DNA of 8,668 nt from UBA1359 sp035411265 (GTDB taxonomy: Bacteria > Patescibacteriota > Patescibacteriia > Patescibacteriales > Patescibacteriaceae), in the NCBI GenBank assembly GCA_035411265.1, contig DAONSQ010000027.1:1-8668 (forward strand), in the 5' to 3' direction. The notes under the pieces are model-generated. The model was not told where the DNA came from. It did no database searches and saw nothing but the letters and a program-made list of their open reading frames with translations. The position numbers and the translations under genes were made by a program. Shown one piece after another: positions 7,518-8,668 of this stretch (position 1 is the first letter of the stretch; every line of letters starts with the position of its first letter).

Positions 7518-7518
7518 T

Positions 7519-8664
7519 ATGAAGAAGCAGCTTAAATTGATCTTTCTTGGTTTGGTTGTAGCTATTATGGCTTGTATGATCGAGCCTTTTATTAGTCAAG
7601 CAGAAATAACCGGTACCGTTGTTAAAGATAGTGGTAAAGAAGTTTTGAACAGTAAGACTAAAATTAATTTTCAACCACAAGTACCTATTCCTGGTTTTGA
7701 AACAAAGGATTTATTTAATGATAACTCCACTTCACCAATTGCTAAGTTAATTAAGGCTCTCTACGCTTACGGTATTAGAATTATAACTTTAATTGCTTTA
7801 GTGGCGGTTATTATTGGTGGTTTTATGTGGGCGACAGCTGGTGGCAGTAAACAAAAGGTTGGTGAAGCTCAACAATGGATTAAAAGCGGTATTTCGGGAA
7901 TATTACTTATTTCCTTTGCTTATGTTATTTTAAGAACTATTAATGTCAAGTTGGTTGATTTGGAAACAAGAGAAATTGCCAGTGTTTCGCCAACAAAGAT
8001 AGAAGGCAAATCTGATCAAAAACAAGCTACCGAAGATTATGGTTTTTTTGATCGATACTATTCTTTTCCGCCAATTGGTGATAATCCAACTAAAGAAGCT
8101 TGTTGTATTGCTTATGATGATAATCTAATAGCTAAGGACAAAATTCATTTTGCCAGTATTTTGTATACGGATGGAACTAAATATAAAGTCATGGAACAAT
8201 GTGATAAGTTTGCTAAAGATTTGTACAAGGTTGATGAAATAGAGCGACTATCTACTTTTGATTGGCATGATCGTTGGACTAGAGGTGATTATGAAAAAAA
8301 ATGTCCACTAGGAAAAGCTTGTGTCGGTATTTTGCCTTTTGATTTTGCTTGCTGGGATGATCGAGCTGGTGATTATGTTAATAAAGTGGCTAAAGGTAAG
8401 GATTCGGCTAGTTTTTGTCAAGGAAGAGATAATGGGACTAGTTGTATTTTGACTAATGTTGAGAATAAGCGTAAGTGGGGGTTTTGTTTAGAAGGCTTAT
8501 GTGTCACTTGTCGCAATTATGGTGATGATTGTCTTCTTGATGATGAGTGTCCGGACGAAAAAAAGGCAATTGGTCAAAGTACTTGGATAACTAATTGGAA
8601 ATGTGGCTCTGAAGTTGATGGTGATTGTGATGGTGGTAAATGTGCTGGTAAACCTAAAAATTAA
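7519..8664 (+). CDS. TrbC/VirB2-like two-helix membrane protein with a cysteine-rich extracytoplasmic tail
   Basis: This 381-residue protein starts with a typical signal peptide (KK, hydrophobic 7-22, likely cleavage after SQA at about 28). A linker leads to two membrane helices at about 86-107 and 122-141, joined by a short basic loop containing GGSKQKVGEAQQWIKSG. The Gly-Gly turn, loop and closing RTIN match the pattern of TrbC/VirB2-like pilin proteins that are numerous in Patescibacteria genomes. The polar remainder (about 143-381) should lie outside the cell membrane and contains 16 cysteines (195, 196, 228, 262, 268, 278, 300, 309, 323, 328, 331, 338, 344, 362, 370, 375). The last 80 residues have dense CxxGxC-type spacing, as in small disulfide-rich modules. 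The role is unknown; a surface or envelope component is inferred. It starts 1 bp after porA, so it is co-transcribed with it, and only four bases of the window remain after its stop. Confidence 0.75.
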   Translation: MKKQLKLIFLGLVVAIMACMIEPFISQAEITGTVVKDSGKEVLNSKTKINFQPQVPIPGFETKDLFNDNSTSPIAKLIKALYAYGIRIITLIALVAVIIGGFMWATAGGSKQKVGEAQQWIKSGISGILLISFAYVILRTINVKLVDLETREIASVSPTKIEGKSDQKQATEDYGFFDRYYSFPPIGDNPTKEACCIAYDDNLIAKDKIHFASILYTDGTKYKVMEQCDKFAKDLYKVDEIERLSTFDWHDRWTRGDYEKKCPLGKACVGILPFDFACWDDRAGDYVNKVAKGKDSASFCQGRDNGTSCILTNVENKRKWGFCLEGLCVTCRNYGDDCLLDDECPDEKKAIGQSTWITNWKCGSEVDGDCDGGKCAGKPKN

Positions 8665-8668
8665 ATAA

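Noticed and set aside
7489..7680. Minus-strand open frame across the porA/pilin-like junction
   Set aside because: It is short, low in complexity, and antisense to two well-supported genes.
1..8668. Recoded TGA (as in Gracilibacteria/SR1)
   Set aside because: All conserved proteins read through at full length with no in-frame TGA, and stops are TAA, so nothing indicates an altered code.

Overview
The window looks like chromosomal DNA from an uncultivated, AT-rich bacterium with small intergenic gaps. The most likely source is a member of the Candidate Phyla Radiation (Patescibacteria, Parcubacteria-like). This is inferred from three things: a membrane protein with two thrombospondin type-3-like acidic repeats, a two-helix TrbC/VirB2-like pilin protein with a long cysteine-rich tail, and a lean gene arrangement. 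There is no rRNA marker to fix the taxonomy. All eight complete genes start with ATG, end with TAA, and lack a convincing Shine-Dalgarno sequence. The standard bacterial code fits.

Layout: two gene blocks diverge from a 54-bp gap at 4943-4996. The leftward block (minus strand, 4942 down to 1) reads xth-type AP endonuclease, leuS (leucyl-tRNA synthetase), rsmA/ksgA (16S rRNA dimethyladenosine transferase), a single-pass membrane protein with two acidic repeats, and the first codons of another gene that leaves the window. The first three are separated by 3-4 bp and form a housekeeping repair/translation operon. The membrane protein follows a 39-bp gap with its own candidate promoter. The rightward block (plus strand, 4997 to 8664) reads a membrane-anchored DsbA-like thiol oxidoreductase, the gamma subunit and then the alpha subunit of a 2-oxoacid:ferredoxin oxidoreductase, and the cysteine-rich pilin-like protein. 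Gaps of 0, 1 and 1 bp strongly suggest one transcript.

How the genes may work together: the rightward operon is the unusual part. Its two oxidoreductase subunits are the cofactor-poor ones. The beta (TPP and Fe-S) and delta (ferredoxin-like) subunits, which normally sit beside them, are absent here, and a secreted cysteine-rich pilin-like protein occupies the usual place of beta. The DsbA-like protein at the head of the operon is a natural candidate for oxidising the 16 cysteines predicted outside the membrane in the protein at its end; this link is inferred. No mobile elements, CRISPR arrays, rRNA or tRNA genes were found, and no gap exceeds 54 bp.
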